Source of the DNA: Alcanivorax sp. | GTDB lineage: Bacteria > Pseudomonadota > Gammaproteobacteria > Pseudomonadales > Alcanivoracaceae | Assembly: GCA_017794945.1 (NCBI GenBank) | Contig: CP051239.1 | Span: 496,001 to 560,000 of the forward strand | DNA: 64,000 bases | Direction of reading: 5' to 3' | In this document: piece after piece, positions 7,490 through 17,411 of the stretch | Layout of the letters: each line of letters begins with the position of its first letter | How positions within the stretch are numbered: position 1 is the stretch's first letter | The notes under the pieces: generated by a model | What the model saw: only the letters and a program-made list of their open reading frames with translations | The model's database searches: none | Told to the model about the DNA's origin: nothing | Made by a program: the position numbers and the translations under genes

Positions 7490-10400
7490 CGCGGATCACC
7501 TCCACCCACTGGCCTTTATTGCGGGCGCGGGTATCGCCCTGATACATGGCCTCCACCTGCCAGCCGGGCAAATAGAACCGGCCGGCGAAGGTGGCGTTCA
7601 GCCCCAGGGTGTACTCGCGCGCCTCGCCGGCGGCCAGCGAGAAGTAACTGAGTACCCGGTCGTCGCGGATGTCGCGGTAATCCAGCGGCGCCGCCTGTTG
7701 ATCGCCGGCCAGACGGCTGTCGGTGATCTGCCAGCCGGACGGCAGCACCTGGGTCAGCGCCAGGTTTTCCAGGTCACGGCCGCTGGTGTTGACGATGCGC
7801 ACCCGGGCGCGGAAATCGGTGCCCTGGGACAGGCTGCCCGGATCCAGGGGCCGGCCGTCCAGGGTCAGGAAACGGGCCTCCAGGCCCAGCCCCCGGGCGG
7901 CGGCCTGCTCCTGGCCCGGCGCCGGCGTGCCCCGGGTGGTCACCGAGGTGTACAGGCGGCGCTCACTGTCATTGCGCACCGCCAGCTCAACGCCCTCGCC
8001 TTCCAGCGACAGAGCCTGACGGAATACCGGCGCCTGGGATTGAATCGGCTGCCAGTCGCCGTCGCCCCGGCGCCACGCGAACCGGTAGCCCTCGCCGGCG
8101 TCGCTGCCGCCGGCGAAGCGGGCCATGGCCATCAGCGCCCAGGCGGTGCTCTGGGTGGAATACCACTGCTGAGAGGCCAGTTGAGCGGCGATGGCCTCGG
8201 CCTGACGCCAGGCGCCGTCGCTGTCGCCGCGGGCGTCGCGCACCAGCAGCTCGATGGCCTGGTCGCGCAGCGCCGAGCCGTAGGTGGGGCCCGGACGGTC
8301 GTAGTCCGAGGTGGCGCCGGCGCCGGCGATCAGTTCACCGGCCACGTCGTTGAGCCCCATCTGTTGGTAGGCGGCGGCCAGTAGCCAGCGCGCGGCCTGA
8401 TAGCCGGGCTGGCGGCTGGCTGCGTTCGCCCGGGCGGAAAGCGCTTCACGCAGCCGGTTCTGGGCGCCCACCTCGGGTTCGCCGGCCAGTGCCAGGGTGT
8501 AAAGGCGGTAGGCCTGGCCGGCCCACTGCCAGGGCTCACCGCCCGGGTTGCGTCCCACACGGCGTTGGTAACCGGCCCAGTCTTCCAGCATGCCGGCGGG
8601 CACCGCGAAGCCCTGGCGGCGGGCTTCCAGCAGGAAGTGGCCGGCGTAGGAGGTCCCCCAGTCGTCGGCCACGGCGCCCCCCGGCCAATAGGCGAAGGCG
8701 CCGTCGCCGAGCTGGAAGCGGCGCAGCCGGTCGATGGCCGCTTCCACGTTGCTCTGAATACGGCCGCGCTGTTCGTCGTCGAGGGCGATCAGCCGCGACA
8801 GATACAACTGCGGCAGGGCCGCCGACACGGTTTGCTCCACGCAGCCATGGGGGTAGCCGAGCAGATACTCCAGACGTCGTTCCAGGCCCATCGCCGGCAG
8901 GCTGCTGACGGTCAGCCGGCTCTCGTTGGTACCGGGCAGCCCGTGGGCGCGGTGCCGCTGCGACCAGGTTTCGCCGGCGGCCAGCAGGCGCCCGGCGTCC
9001 CGGACGGTGGGCGGGTTGGCGGCACGCACCGGCAGGTGCACGGTTTCGCTGGCGCGGTAGCCCTCGCCCTCATGCTCGCGGGCGCGGGCGGACACGGTCA
9101 CCGTGGCGGTGCCGGTGCCCTCGCCGCTTTGCAGGCCCAGCTCGGCGATCCGTTCACCACTGTCCTGGAAATCCAGTTCGGCGCGCTGCTCACCCGGCTC
9201 GCCGGTTAGCGTGATCGGGCCCTCCACGTCGGCGGACACCGTCACCGGGCCCAGCCCGTCTTGGGCGGCGAACAGGGTGACCGGCAGGGCCAGGGTTTCG
9301 CCCGGCCCCAGCACCCGGGGCAGGGACGACAGCAGGGTCAGCGGCTGAGTGACGGTAACGTCTTTCTCCGCCTCGCCGTAGGCGTGGCCGTCCCCGGCCA
9401 CCACCATCACCCGCACCTGGCCCATATAGGCGGGCAGCTCGATGTCGTGGTCGGCGGTCTCGCCCTTGGCCAACTGGAAGGGCCCGCTGAAACGGACCAC
9501 CGGCGGGAAGCGGCGGCGCTGTTGCTCGCTGCCGTCGCGTAGCGCGTCGGAACCGCCCAGCGCCAGCATCTGATCCAGCTCGCCGCCGTAGGCGCCGACC
9601 ACCTGATCGAACAGATCCCAGGTCAGCACGCCCAGGGCCTCGCGCTGGTAAAAGGCCTGGTGCGGGCGTGGCGTGGCGAAACCGGTGATGCCCAACAGGC
9701 CCTCGTCGACCACCGCCAGGGTGTAGGTCATGGGCCGCCCGCGGCGTTCGGAGACCGCCACCGACAGGGTGCTTTCCGGGCGCACCTCGCTTTCCGCGCG
9801 GATGTCCGGCATCAAGCGGGTGGCCGGGTCGTCCACCAGCAGCGGCGCGATGCCGTAGAGGCGGATCGGCCGGTCGTTGTCGCGTCCGGTATGGGGCTGC
9901 AGCAACGCCACATGGACATACACATTGGGCGCCATGGCGGCGGTAACCGGCACTTCCAGGGTCAGGGTGTCGCCCTGGTCGCCGGCTTCCAGCCAGTAGT
10001 GGTCGAGCACCCGGGCGCCGCTTTCCAGGCTCACCAGCAGGCGGCCCTGGCCGCTCACCGGCACCTGCACGCGGGCGGTATCGCCCACCTGATAACGCTC
10101 CCGGTCGGTGCTCAGCGACAGCCGGGTGGCGGCGTCGCCCTGGGCGCCGCGTTCGCCGCTCCAGCCCAAATAAACGGTGCGGCTGACGCAGTGGCGGCCG
10201 TCGCTCTGGCAGACCCGCAGCAGGTGCCGGCCCCATTCGTAATCGGCGCCGGCCAGGGTCCATTGGGCGCGTCCGTCGGCGTCGGTGGTGAGGCTGTCCT
10301 GGCGCAGTTTTTCGGTGTGCGGGTCGCTGATGAAATTACTCAGGTTGTCGTCGCCGCGATCCCACCACCAGCGCCAGTCAAGGCGGTAGAGGCTCAGGGA

Positions 10401-13088
10401 CAGGTCCCGGCCGGCCTCGGGTTTGCCGTCCTGGTCCAGCGTCAAAAAGCCGATCTCGTGGTTCCGGTCGCGGCCCAGGGCCCCGCCCCAGCCGTCGCCT
10501 TCCGGCACGCGCATGCCCACCCAATGCCGGTAGGGGCGCACCGGCACCCGGCGCACCTGGGTGCTGTAGTCGCCGCTGTTTTCGAACACCCGGGTGGTGA
10601 GGGTGGCGGCGGCCATGCCCGGCGGGGTCAGTTCCGGCAGGTCGAGCGGGAAGCGCGCGTCGCCCTGGTTGTCGAGCTTGCCTTCGAAGGCGGTGAACGG
10701 CTCGGCGCCCAGACTCCGGGTGGGGTCGTCGAAGGCGAAGCCGTCATAGCCCTCAAAGCCGGTGGCGGCGTTGCTCAGGCTCGCTTTGACGTCGGCGTTC
10801 AGGCCGTCGGCGCGGGCACCGTTGAGCCACTGGCTGTGCAGGCTCACCGGATTGGCGGTGCCGGCGTCCAGAACCTCGGGCAGGTCCAGCTCGATGCTCA
10901 GCCGGTTGGGTTTGATCGCCTCCACCCGCAGCGGGGTATCGAAATAGCGGTCACCGATGCGCGCCACCGCGCGCCAGTTGCCGGTGGGCGCGTCCTCGGC
11001 GGTGCTCAACGTGAAGGTATAGAACTGCCCCACCGGCTCGCTGTTGGTGTATTCGGCCACCTTGTCGCCGCGCGGGTCGAACCAGTCCAGGGTCAGCGGG
11101 TGGTCGTCGGGAATACGGTCGTCGGCGTCGTTGAGAATAAAGGTGAGATGGATGTCGTCGCCCGGGCGCCACACGTCCCGTTCGCCGTAGAAGAAACCCT
11201 TGAGGCCGTCGCGCACCCGCTCGCCGCCGGTGTTGAACTGATTGGTGGGCAGCGCCTGGTTGCGCGCCAGCTTCAGGTAGCCGCGGTCATCACCGAGTTG
11301 GGCGACCAGATAGAACGGCGTGCCGTCCACCCCCAGGGTGGCTTCACCGTCGTTGTTGGTGGTGCCCTCGGCGAGCCGCTGGTGCTGGTAGTTGTGCACG
11401 GTGACGCGCACGCCGCTGGCCGGCGCGTTGCTATCCAGATGGGTGGCCACCACGATCAGCCGGTCGTCCTCGCCCTGCTTGGCGATCAGCCCCAGATTGG
11501 AGGCCAGAAAAGCGCGCGATGATTCGGCGCGCTCGTTGTACTGGTAGTAGGCGTCGGAGCAGGGATTGTCGCGCTCCTGCCAGCTCAGATAGCCGGCGTT
11601 ATCGTAGTAGCGGCGCAGGCGGTCACCGCCCTGGTCCTGGCCCGGGCCTTCGAAGTTCTCCGGCAGCTCGGCGGTGCGGCTCGGCCCCTGGCCCTGACAT
11701 TGGTAGTCGATGGTGTCGGCGTCGATCCTGAGAGTCAGCCGCACCAGGCCATTGGGATGGCGCGCCATCAGCTCGCTGAGATCCAGCCGGTAGCGCCGCC
11801 AGTCACCGTCACCGTCCGGCGGCAGGCTCAGCGTCTTTTGCCACAGATAGCGGCCATGGCGGGTATCCGCGTAATCGGCGTTGAGGTCGTTGTTCTGCAG
11901 GTAGCCGGCGATGTTGTCCGCGAACACCTCGAACGCCTGCACCTTCACCGCGCGGGTGCCGACCGCCTCGAACGGCACGCTCAATGTGTCGCCGGCGGGC
12001 AGGATCACCCCGTCGCCGACGAAGCGCACGCCGGGCTTGGCCACCCGCAGCACCAGGTCCTGGGTGAACTCGCTGTCCAGGCGCGCCCGGGACGCGCTGC
12101 GCAGGCCGGCGCCGACCGTCAGGCTTACCGCGCCGTCCTCCCCGGCTTCGCCGCCGGGGTAGACCAGCAGCCGGCTGCCGTCGATGCGCACGCGGGCCTC
12201 CTGGCCATTAACCCGCACCAGACCAGCGGTGTCCTGGCTGCCCATCAGCGGCTGCGAAAACTGCACGCGGATATGCGGTTGCGGATAGCCGAAGGTGCGC
12301 GCGGCGATCACCTCGAAGGCGCCCTCGGCGGGCACCGGGTATTGCCGCTCGCCGCTCTCCTCCACCCCCAGCGGCTCGCCGTCCCAGCGCAGTACCACCG
12401 GCGCCGGTTCGCCGTCGCGGTGGATACCGCCGATCTGGAAGCCGTGGCTGAGCCCGGCGGCGCCGTGGTGCCATTCAATCTCCAGCCGCCGGTCCGCCTG
12501 GGTGGCGGTGACGGCCGACTGGACCGCCAGCGGGTCGGCCTGATCGACGGTGGTCAGCTCGCCGTCCAGCCGCATGCGGGCCGGCGCCTCGTCCACCGGC
12601 GCCAGGGCATCCACCCGCAGGCTCAGTTGCTGGCGCAGCACGGTCAGCGGCAGCGTCAGTGGCGGCAGGCCGTCGTCGACCCTGGACAGTTCTTGAGGAA
12701 ACAGTGTGAGAGTGAGTTCCCGGCCCCGCTCCAGCGGCGCCTCGGGGCGGATTTCCAGGCGGTCGCGGGCGGTGAACACCGCTTTGAAGCCGACCTCCGG
12801 CGCCAGACGAGCAACGCCCTCGGCGGCCTGCTCCAACGCCTCTTCGGCGACTACCGGGTGGGTGAAACGCACGATCAGCGGCGCCCGGGCGCTCACCTCG
12901 CCGGTCGGCCAGCTGTCCAGGTGGCCGCGCCAGCGGCTGTCCATGGGGGCGTCGTCGCCGTTGCTGGCCGGGGAAGAGGCTGGCGGGGACGTCTCCCCGC
13001 TGGAGGACGCCGGGCCGGGTTCCTCGGCGGTGTCACAGGCCAGCAGGGAGAAGGCCAGAAACAGCACGCCTAAGTAGTGTAATCGCAT
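7485..13088 (-). CDS. yfhM: Alpha-2-macroglobulin family lipoprotein (YfhM/ECAM type)
   Basis: A very large periplasmic protein of 1867 residues from ATG 13088. The open frame continues upstream to 13244, but MRLHYLGVLFLAFSLLAC is a clear lipoprotein signal with an SD (AAAGGA) before it, so 13088 is preferred. The thioester motif GCVEQ (Cys1416, about 8832-8846) marks the protease-trapping class rather than the thioester-less MagD type. MG and bait-like regions fill residues 100-1300 and an alpha-hairpin/TED domain surrounds the thioester. Bacterial A2Ms trap exogenous proteases, and PbpC, encoded next and overlapping by a few bases, is thought to repair the breached peptidoglycan. The length agrees with family members (1500-1900). 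Confidence 0.93.
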   Translation of the reverse strand: MRLHYLGVLFLAFSLLACDTAEEPGPASSSGETSPPASSPASNGDDAPMDSRWRGHLDSWPTGEVSARAPLIVRFTHPVVAEEALEQAAEGVARLAPEVGFKAVFTARDRLEIRPEAPLERGRELTLTLFPQELSRVDDGLPPLTLPLTVLRQQLSLRVDALAPVDEAPARMRLDGELTTVDQADPLAVQSAVTATQADRRLEIEWHHGAAGLSHGFQIGGIHRDGEPAPVVLRWDGEPLGVEESGERQYPVPAEGAFEVIAARTFGYPQPHIRVQFSQPLMGSQDTAGLVRVNGQEARVRIDGSRLLVYPGGEAGEDGAVSLTVGAGLRSASRARLDSEFTQDLVLRVAKPGVRFVGDGVILPAGDTLSVPFEAVGTRAVKVQAFEVFADNIAGYLQNNDLNADYADTRHGRYLWQKTLSLPPDGDGDWRRYRLDLSELMARHPNGLVRLTLRIDADTIDYQCQGQGPSRTAELPENFEGPGQDQGGDRLRRYYDNAGYLSWQERDNPCSDAYYQYNERAESSRAFLASNLGLIAKQGEDDRLIVVATHLDSNAPASGVRVTVHNYQHQRLAEGTTNNDGEATLGVDGTPFYLVAQLGDDRGYLKLARNQALPTNQFNTGGERVRDGLKGFFYGERDVWRPGDDIHLTFILNDADDRIPDDHPLTLDWFDPRGDKVAEYTNSEPVGQFYTFTLSTAEDAPTGNWRAVARIGDRYFDTPLRVEAIKPNRLSIELDLPEVLDAGTANPVSLHSQWLNGARADGLNADVKASLSNAATGFEGYDGFAFDDPTRSLGAEPFTAFEGKLDNQGDARFPLDLPELTPPGMAAATLTTRVFENSGDYSTQVRRVPVRPYRHWVGMRVPEGDGWGGALGRDRNHEIGFLTLDQDGKPEAGRDLSLSLYRLDWRWWWDRGDDNLSNFISDPHTEKLRQDSLTTDADGRAQWTLAGADYEWGRHLLRVCQSDGRHCVSRTVYLGWSGERGAQGDAATRLSLSTDRERYQVGDTARVQVPVSGQGRLLVSLESGARVLDHYWLEAGDQGDTLTLEVPVTAAMAPNVYVHVALLQPHTGRDNDRPIRLYGIAPLLVDDPATRLMPDIRAESEVRPESTLSVAVSERRGRPMTYTLAVVDEGLLGITGFATPRPHQAFYQREALGVLTWDLFDQVVGAYGGELDQMLALGGSDALRDGSEQQRRRFPPVVRFSGPFQLAKGETADHDIELPAYMGQVRVMVVAGDGHAYGEAEKDVTVTQPLTLLSSLPRVLGPGETLALPVTLFAAQDGLGPVTVSADVEGPITLTGEPGEQRAELDFQDSGERIAELGLQSGEGTGTATVTVSARAREHEGEGYRASETVHLPVRAANPPTVRDAGRLLAAGETWSQRHRAHGLPGTNESRLTVSSLPAMGLERRLEYLLGYPHGCVEQTVSAALPQLYLSRLIALDDEQRGRIQSNVEAAIDRLRRFQLGDGAFAYWPGGAVADDWGTSYAGHFLLEARRQGFAVPAGMLEDWAGYQRRVGRNPGGEPWQWAGQAYRLYTLALAGEPEVGAQNRLREALSARANAASRQPGYQAARWLLAAAYQQMGLNDVAGELIAGAGATSDYDRPGPTYGSALRDQAIELLVRDARGDSDGAWRQAEAIAAQLASQQWYSTQSTAWALMAMARFAGGSDAGEGYRFAWRRGDGDWQPIQSQAPVFRQALSLEGEGVELAVRNDSERRLYTSVTTRGTPAPGQEQAAARGLGLEARFLTLDGRPLDPGSLSQGTDFRARVRIVNTSGRDLENLALTQVLPSGWQITDSRLAGDQQAAPLDYRDIRDDRVLSYFSLAAGEAREYTLGLNATFAGRFYLPGWQVEAMYQGDTRARNKGQWVEVIRD

Positions 13089-13247
13089 TCCTTTGACCGC
13101 CTTGGGCTTAGTGTTACGGGGAACGTTTTGTCTCGGGGAGAGTGTTTCCGGAAAAGGTAGCACAGTTGCCAAAGGCCGCCCTCCTCGCACAAGGTAAAAT
13201 CGTACCGAAATGCAGCGGGACCCGCGCCCCATGACACAGACCACGCC

Positions 13248-14285
13248 ATGAAGAAAACCGTACTGGTGGTTGCGCTGATCGCCCTGGCGGCGACCGCCGG
13301 CGTGGCGCTATGGCCCGAGGACCCGGTGGCCGCCCGCTGGCAGGATTACCTGGGCCGCCTGGAGCGCCTCACCCGGCAGCCGGTGCCGCCGGCGTCCGCC
13401 CTGGACCTGCGGCCCTACCCCGGCAACGCGGCGTTGCGCCGCCCGCTGCCGGACCTGCGTACCGGGCTGCTCAACTATCTGGCGCTGCGCCACTGCGACC
13501 TGATGGCCCTGGTCAGTAAGCGCAACAGCGCCCTGGGTAAGTTGCGCAGCGCCTCCCTGCGTCTGGATTACGAACTGACCTTTATTGAGCGGGGGCAACG
13601 CTGTCTGAGGGGGAAAACGCTGGAAGACCCGGAACTGATCGACCTGCTGGAACGCACCCTGGAGATAAAAAGAGACAGCCTCGGCGACCTGTTCTGGAAC
13701 GCCACCTGGGCCAGCGATGAGCTGCGCGGCTTCCTCAACCAGTCGCCGGGCCCGGCCGGCGACCCCGCTCCAGGCCTGGAGGCGCTGGGCGGGCTGGCCA
13801 GCGCCGGACAGGCGCTGCGTGACTCGCCGCCGCCGGACGCCCTGCCCGATCTGGAGCGGCATCTGGCCACCCTGGCCGGTGGCGCCGCCGGCGGCGCGGT
13901 GCTGCGCGAGATCGCCGCCGCCCGAGTGGCCCTGGCCCAGGCCCTGGGCATGCTGCGGGCGCTGGACGCGGACAGCCTCTGCCCGCGGGGTCGGGCCAGC
14001 CAAAGGGCCCGCTACCTGCGCAATCTTTTGGATAGTGTCTACGGGCAGGAGGTACAACCGTATCTGGCGGATCTGGACCGTCGCCAGCGCCGCCTGGCCG
14101 AGCGCCTGCGGGCGCTGCGGGCCGCCAGCGGCGGCGCCAACCCGACGCTGGACCGGTGGCTGGACCACTACTTCGGCCCCCGGGGCCAGGCGGCACGCCT
14201 GGATCAGGCCCTGCGGGCGCACACCGAACGCTGGCAAACCGTGCTCGGCGCCTGCGGGCTGATGCCCGGGGCGACCGATCAGTGA
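13248..14285 (+). CDS. DUF3080 family protein
   Basis: A 345-residue protein recognised from the DUF3080 pattern: RWQDYLGRLERLT, then a Pro-rich segment, LRTGLLNYLALRHCDLMALVSKRNSALGK, and LDYELTFIERGQRCL. The N-terminus is one hydrophobic segment (VLVVALIALAATAGVALW) without a lipobox cysteine, so it should be anchored or secreted rather than lipidated; many relatives are lipoproteins. The function of the family is unknown. It diverges from yfhM across a 159-bp gap, so the two may share a regulatory region. Confidence 0.75.
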   Translation: MKKTVLVVALIALAATAGVALWPEDPVAARWQDYLGRLERLTRQPVPPASALDLRPYPGNAALRRPLPDLRTGLLNYLALRHCDLMALVSKRNSALGKLRSASLRLDYELTFIERGQRCLRGKTLEDPELIDLLERTLEIKRDSLGDLFWNATWASDELRGFLNQSPGPAGDPAPGLEALGGLASAGQALRDSPPPDALPDLERHLATLAGGAAGGAVLREIAAARVALAQALGMLRALDADSLCPRGRASQRARYLRNLLDSVYGQEVQPYLADLDRRQRRLAERLRALRAASGGANPTLDRWLDHYFGPRGQAARLDQALRAHTERWQTVLGACGLMPGATDQ

Positions 14286-14439
14286 CGGTGAATTATTGGC
14301 CAACGAAGCGTTTGTGAACGGCTGTACAGCGAATGTTTTTGAAATCGGTCACGGACATACTCTCATTCGTCGGCGAGGTCCCATCCGTCGACTCGCGGAG
14401 TTTTGCTCCGTGATAGCTCTCCCGAGCCAAACGATTCAT

Positions 14440-14466
14440 CGGCGTCCTCTGGACGCCGTTTTTTTT
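14440..14466 (+). terminator. Rho-independent terminator after DUF3080 gene
   Basis: CGGCGTCC-TCT-GGACGCCG followed directly by a run of eight T on the plus strand. It lies 155 nt past the DUF3080 stop codon, leaving a long 3' UTR or a separate small transcript. Confidence 0.85.
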
Positions 14467-14472
14467 GGTCGG

Positions 14473-15843
14473 TCAATGCAGCATAAAGGTCTGGTACTCC
14501 AGACGCCCCATGCTCCGCTGCACCAGCCAGAGCCCGACCACTACGGATATCGCCAGCGCCAACAGGAACCCATAGCCGAAGAACTGCGGCCCTAACTGAA
14601 GGCTGACCAGAGTCAGCACCACGTTAAGCACCAGGAACAAGGCGGTGAGAAAAACCAGGATGCGGCGCTGATCCAGATAACAGAACACATTGATCACCGC
14701 CAGGAAGACCACCTGAAGGCCCGCCGCCACCAGTTGCACTTTGAGCAGCGGTATGTACAGATTGGAGATGCCCAGGGAAGCGAAAATCTCCGGCGCCAGC
14801 ACCATGATCAACAAGGCACCAATGGCCTGGATTTTCACGATCTGAAACACACCCAGGCGAATGGTCGAAACCATTTGATTGCGCATATCCTCAATATACG
14901 ACAGCGACCCACCCTCTCGAACCGCATCGTAGAAATTGCCGTAATACTCCACGAAGTCGGTTTCCATCCGCACCAGGAACACCGCCATGCCGGGAATCAG
15001 TGACAGATACGACAAGAACACCGGGATATCGTAAATCAGCGAGGCCCTTAGAGGGCCGATCACCGCGCTACCGGTACCGCTGTCCATCCAGAAAATAATC
15101 TTGTCGGCCCATACCCCGGCGTTAAACAAAAGCCCCACCAGCATCAGGCTGGGATAAAGCCAGCGACGCTCGAAAAGATTGAACGCCACCGATCGGCGTG
15201 CCGGATAGCCGCGCACGATCAAAACCAACATCCCGCCGAGCAGCGATACCTGGCCGATCAGAAAGCCGATCAACAGGCCTTCCAGGTTCATGAAGCGCAG
15301 CAGAAAAGACACCCCCACGGTGAGTGTATAACCGAGGGCATAGAGCAACACGATAGCCTTATACTGCTTCATGCCGGACAGGAAAATGGTGGCGATCCAG
15401 ATATTACTCACCACCACGAAGCTGGCCACTAGTACAACGCGAAACAGCACACTTTGGTCGGGAAACAGAAACAGCGCCACCGGTAACGCGAGCAGCCCGC
15501 TCACTACCGTGACCAATAACGTGACACCGCCAAAATTAGGCAGAATCACGTCCTCCCGTTCTTCAAAGATACGATCAGCGCAGAACCGTGTGAAAGCCAG
15601 TTGCAAGGTCCCGGTCAGGATCAGGCTGAAGGCGATGATATACGTCACCGTAACCTGGAACTGGGTGACCGCTTCCGCGGGGGACACCACCGACAAACTG
15701 ATCAAACCGATGATCAAAATGCCAATGATCGACAACACCCAGGGACCGGAACCGATTACACCCGCGTAGGCATAGGCACGTATCATCCCCAGCAAGGTAT
15801 CTTGACGTAACAGCTTGCGCAGCTCGAAACCAATGCCCGCCAT
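14473..15843 (-). CDS. pelG: Pel polysaccharide inner-membrane transporter PelG
   Basis: A 456-residue polytopic protein with about 12 hydrophobic segments, of the PST/MATE-like flippase group and matching PelG in length (456 in P. aeruginosa). The N-terminus MAGIGFELRKLLRQDTLLGM is characteristic of PelG. It is the last gene of the pel cluster, with its start codon touching the pelF stop (15843). With PelD and PelE it should form the inner-membrane complex that moves the polymer made by PelF into the periplasm. Confidence 0.93.
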   Translation of the reverse strand: MAGIGFELRKLLRQDTLLGMIRAYAYAGVIGSGPWVLSIIGILIIGLISLSVVSPAEAVTQFQVTVTYIIAFSLILTGTLQLAFTRFCADRIFEEREDVILPNFGGVTLLVTVVSGLLALPVALFLFPDQSVLFRVVLVASFVVVSNIWIATIFLSGMKQYKAIVLLYALGYTLTVGVSFLLRFMNLEGLLIGFLIGQVSLLGGMLVLIVRGYPARRSVAFNLFERRWLYPSLMLVGLLFNAGVWADKIIFWMDSGTGSAVIGPLRASLIYDIPVFLSYLSLIPGMAVFLVRMETDFVEYYGNFYDAVREGGSLSYIEDMRNQMVSTIRLGVFQIVKIQAIGALLIMVLAPEIFASLGISNLYIPLLKVQLVAAGLQVVFLAVINVFCYLDQRRILVFLTALFLVLNVVLTLVSLQLGPQFFGYGFLLALAISVVVGLWLVQRSMGRLEYQTFMLH

Positions 15844-17411
15844 CAGCGCGCCTCCTGGTCCAGGGTAGGCACGGTGCTGTCGTTATCCACCACATCGGCC
15901 TGCGTTAGAAGCCGCTGGTAAAGCGACCGGTAGGCCGAGAACATCATTTCCTGGGTGTAGTATTTTTCAACCCGACGGATACCCGCCTGCTGGGCCTGAT
16001 ACCAGCGCTGCTCGTCGCGGAGCAGATCGGCAACGGCATGCCCCAATGCCTCGGGGTTAGCGATCCCCACCACGTCGCCGGCCGACCCTAGCGCACGATC
16101 CTCTTCACCGAAGCCTTCGATTAATTGTCGGCAGGACCCCACGTCAGTGGACACCGCGGGCACTCCGGCGGCAAACCCTTCCAACAGAACCAGGGGCAGA
16201 GCCTCGCTGATCGAACTGAGCACCACCACGCCCACTTTCGGCAACAGATCGCTGATTTTCTGGAAACCGAGGAAACGCACATTATCGTCAAGCTGCAAAC
16301 TACTGACCAGGGCGTGGCATTCCGCCGCGTACTCTTCGTCCTCATCCTCCGGCCCGGCAATCCAGCCTTGTGCTTCCGGCATGACATTCACCAGCGTCCG
16401 CATCGACCTCAAAAAGGTCTTCACATCCTTGATCGGGACCACACGACCAATCAAACAGGCCACTGGCGGAATCGCGTCGCCACGCTGCGCCCTTAGCGCT
16501 TGCATCGCCGGCAGGTTAATGCCGTTGGGGATGTTTTGCGTACGCGCCGAAGGGGCGCCGTCGGCGACCTGACGAAGACGGTTATTCTCGTAGAGGGCAA
16601 CGATCTGATCCGACGCCTGATAACACTCGCGACCCAATTCTTGAAAAAAATTAATCCACTTTTCGCGGAAGTAGGCCATTTCCACGTTATTGCGCTCCAC
16701 CAGGCCCCGGTTATCGCTAATCCACTCACTCTGAAAAAGATCGATCTTCCGTTCCTTGGTATAAATACCATGCTCCGAAAGCAGTAGCGGGCGGCCGGTC
16801 TTGCGACGCAGAAGAGCACCAAGAAATCCGGCATAGCCGGTGGAAATGGTGTGGTACATCTTGGCGGGGATCAGGTTGTCGGCGATCCGATTCAGAATCC
16901 AGATCGGCGCGTGCATGATCCGCACCGTCCAGAAATAGTCCACGAACGAAGGATCACGGCTATAGCGGCGATAGCTCTCCGAAATCAGATCCCAGCTTGA
17001 ACGGCTGTGCAGGAAAGCCTCTTCGGACAAGGCGCCACCGTCACCCAACTCACCGATAAGCTCCGTGAATAGCCGGTTGCGTTCCTCGCTGACGCGGCCG
17101 CTGCGCACCATGCGATGGAAGCGATCAACGTTCTCGAACATCTGCTGATTGCCATGGGAGCCCTTCTTCTCCGCCCTGTTGCCCTGATCATGCAGATAGT
17201 GGACCTCAAGATGCACCACGTTATCCGGCAGGTCGTACTTCATCTCGCCATAGTCTTCCGGCCGGCTACCAACAAAACAGCAAGCGAAGGTGTACTCAGG
17301 AAACCCGCGTATAATCTGATTCACCCAACTGGACACACCGCCGCTGACATAAGGGAAGGTCCCCTCCAGAAGCAGACAAATATCGGCGCTGTTGGCGCGC
17401 GGCAAACTCAT
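15843..17411 (-). CDS. pelF: Pel glycosyltransferase PelF (GT4)
   Basis: A 522-residue cytosolic GT-B glycosyltransferase. The N-terminal domain has the PelF-type signature LLLEGTFPYVSGGVSSWVNQ; the C-terminal GT4 donor-binding half has PPVACLIGRVVPIKDVKTF and the EX7E region SSISEALPLVLLEGFAAG, then VSTDVGSCRQLIEG. PelF uses UDP-activated sugar (UDP-GalNAc/GlcNAc in P. aeruginosa) to build the Pel polymer. It overlaps pelE by 4 bp and abuts pelG, so translation is probably coupled. Confidence 0.94.
   Translation of the reverse strand: MSLPRANSADICLLLEGTFPYVSGGVSSWVNQIIRGFPEYTFACCFVGSRPEDYGEMKYDLPDNVVHLEVHYLHDQGNRAEKKGSHGNQQMFENVDRFHRMVRSGRVSEERNRLFTELIGELGDGGALSEEAFLHSRSSWDLISESYRRYSRDPSFVDYFWTVRIMHAPIWILNRIADNLIPAKMYHTISTGYAGFLGALLRRKTGRPLLLSEHGIYTKERKIDLFQSEWISDNRGLVERNNVEMAYFREKWINFFQELGRECYQASDQIVALYENNRLRQVADGAPSARTQNIPNGINLPAMQALRAQRGDAIPPVACLIGRVVPIKDVKTFLRSMRTLVNVMPEAQGWIAGPEDEDEEYAAECHALVSSLQLDDNVRFLGFQKISDLLPKVGVVVLSSISEALPLVLLEGFAAGVPAVSTDVGSCRQLIEGFGEEDRALGSAGDVVGIANPEALGHAVADLLRDEQRWYQAQQAGIRRVEKYYTQEMMFSAYRSLYQRLLTQADVVDNDSTVPTLDQEAR

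Noticed and set aside
9660..11522. 620-codon open frame antisense to yfhM
   Set aside because: Shadow of the alpha-2-macroglobulin gene; no start signal or motif.
14296..14595. 99-codon plus-strand frame between DUF3080 and pelG
   Set aside because: It crosses a strong terminator and runs antisense into pelG; no family resemblance.
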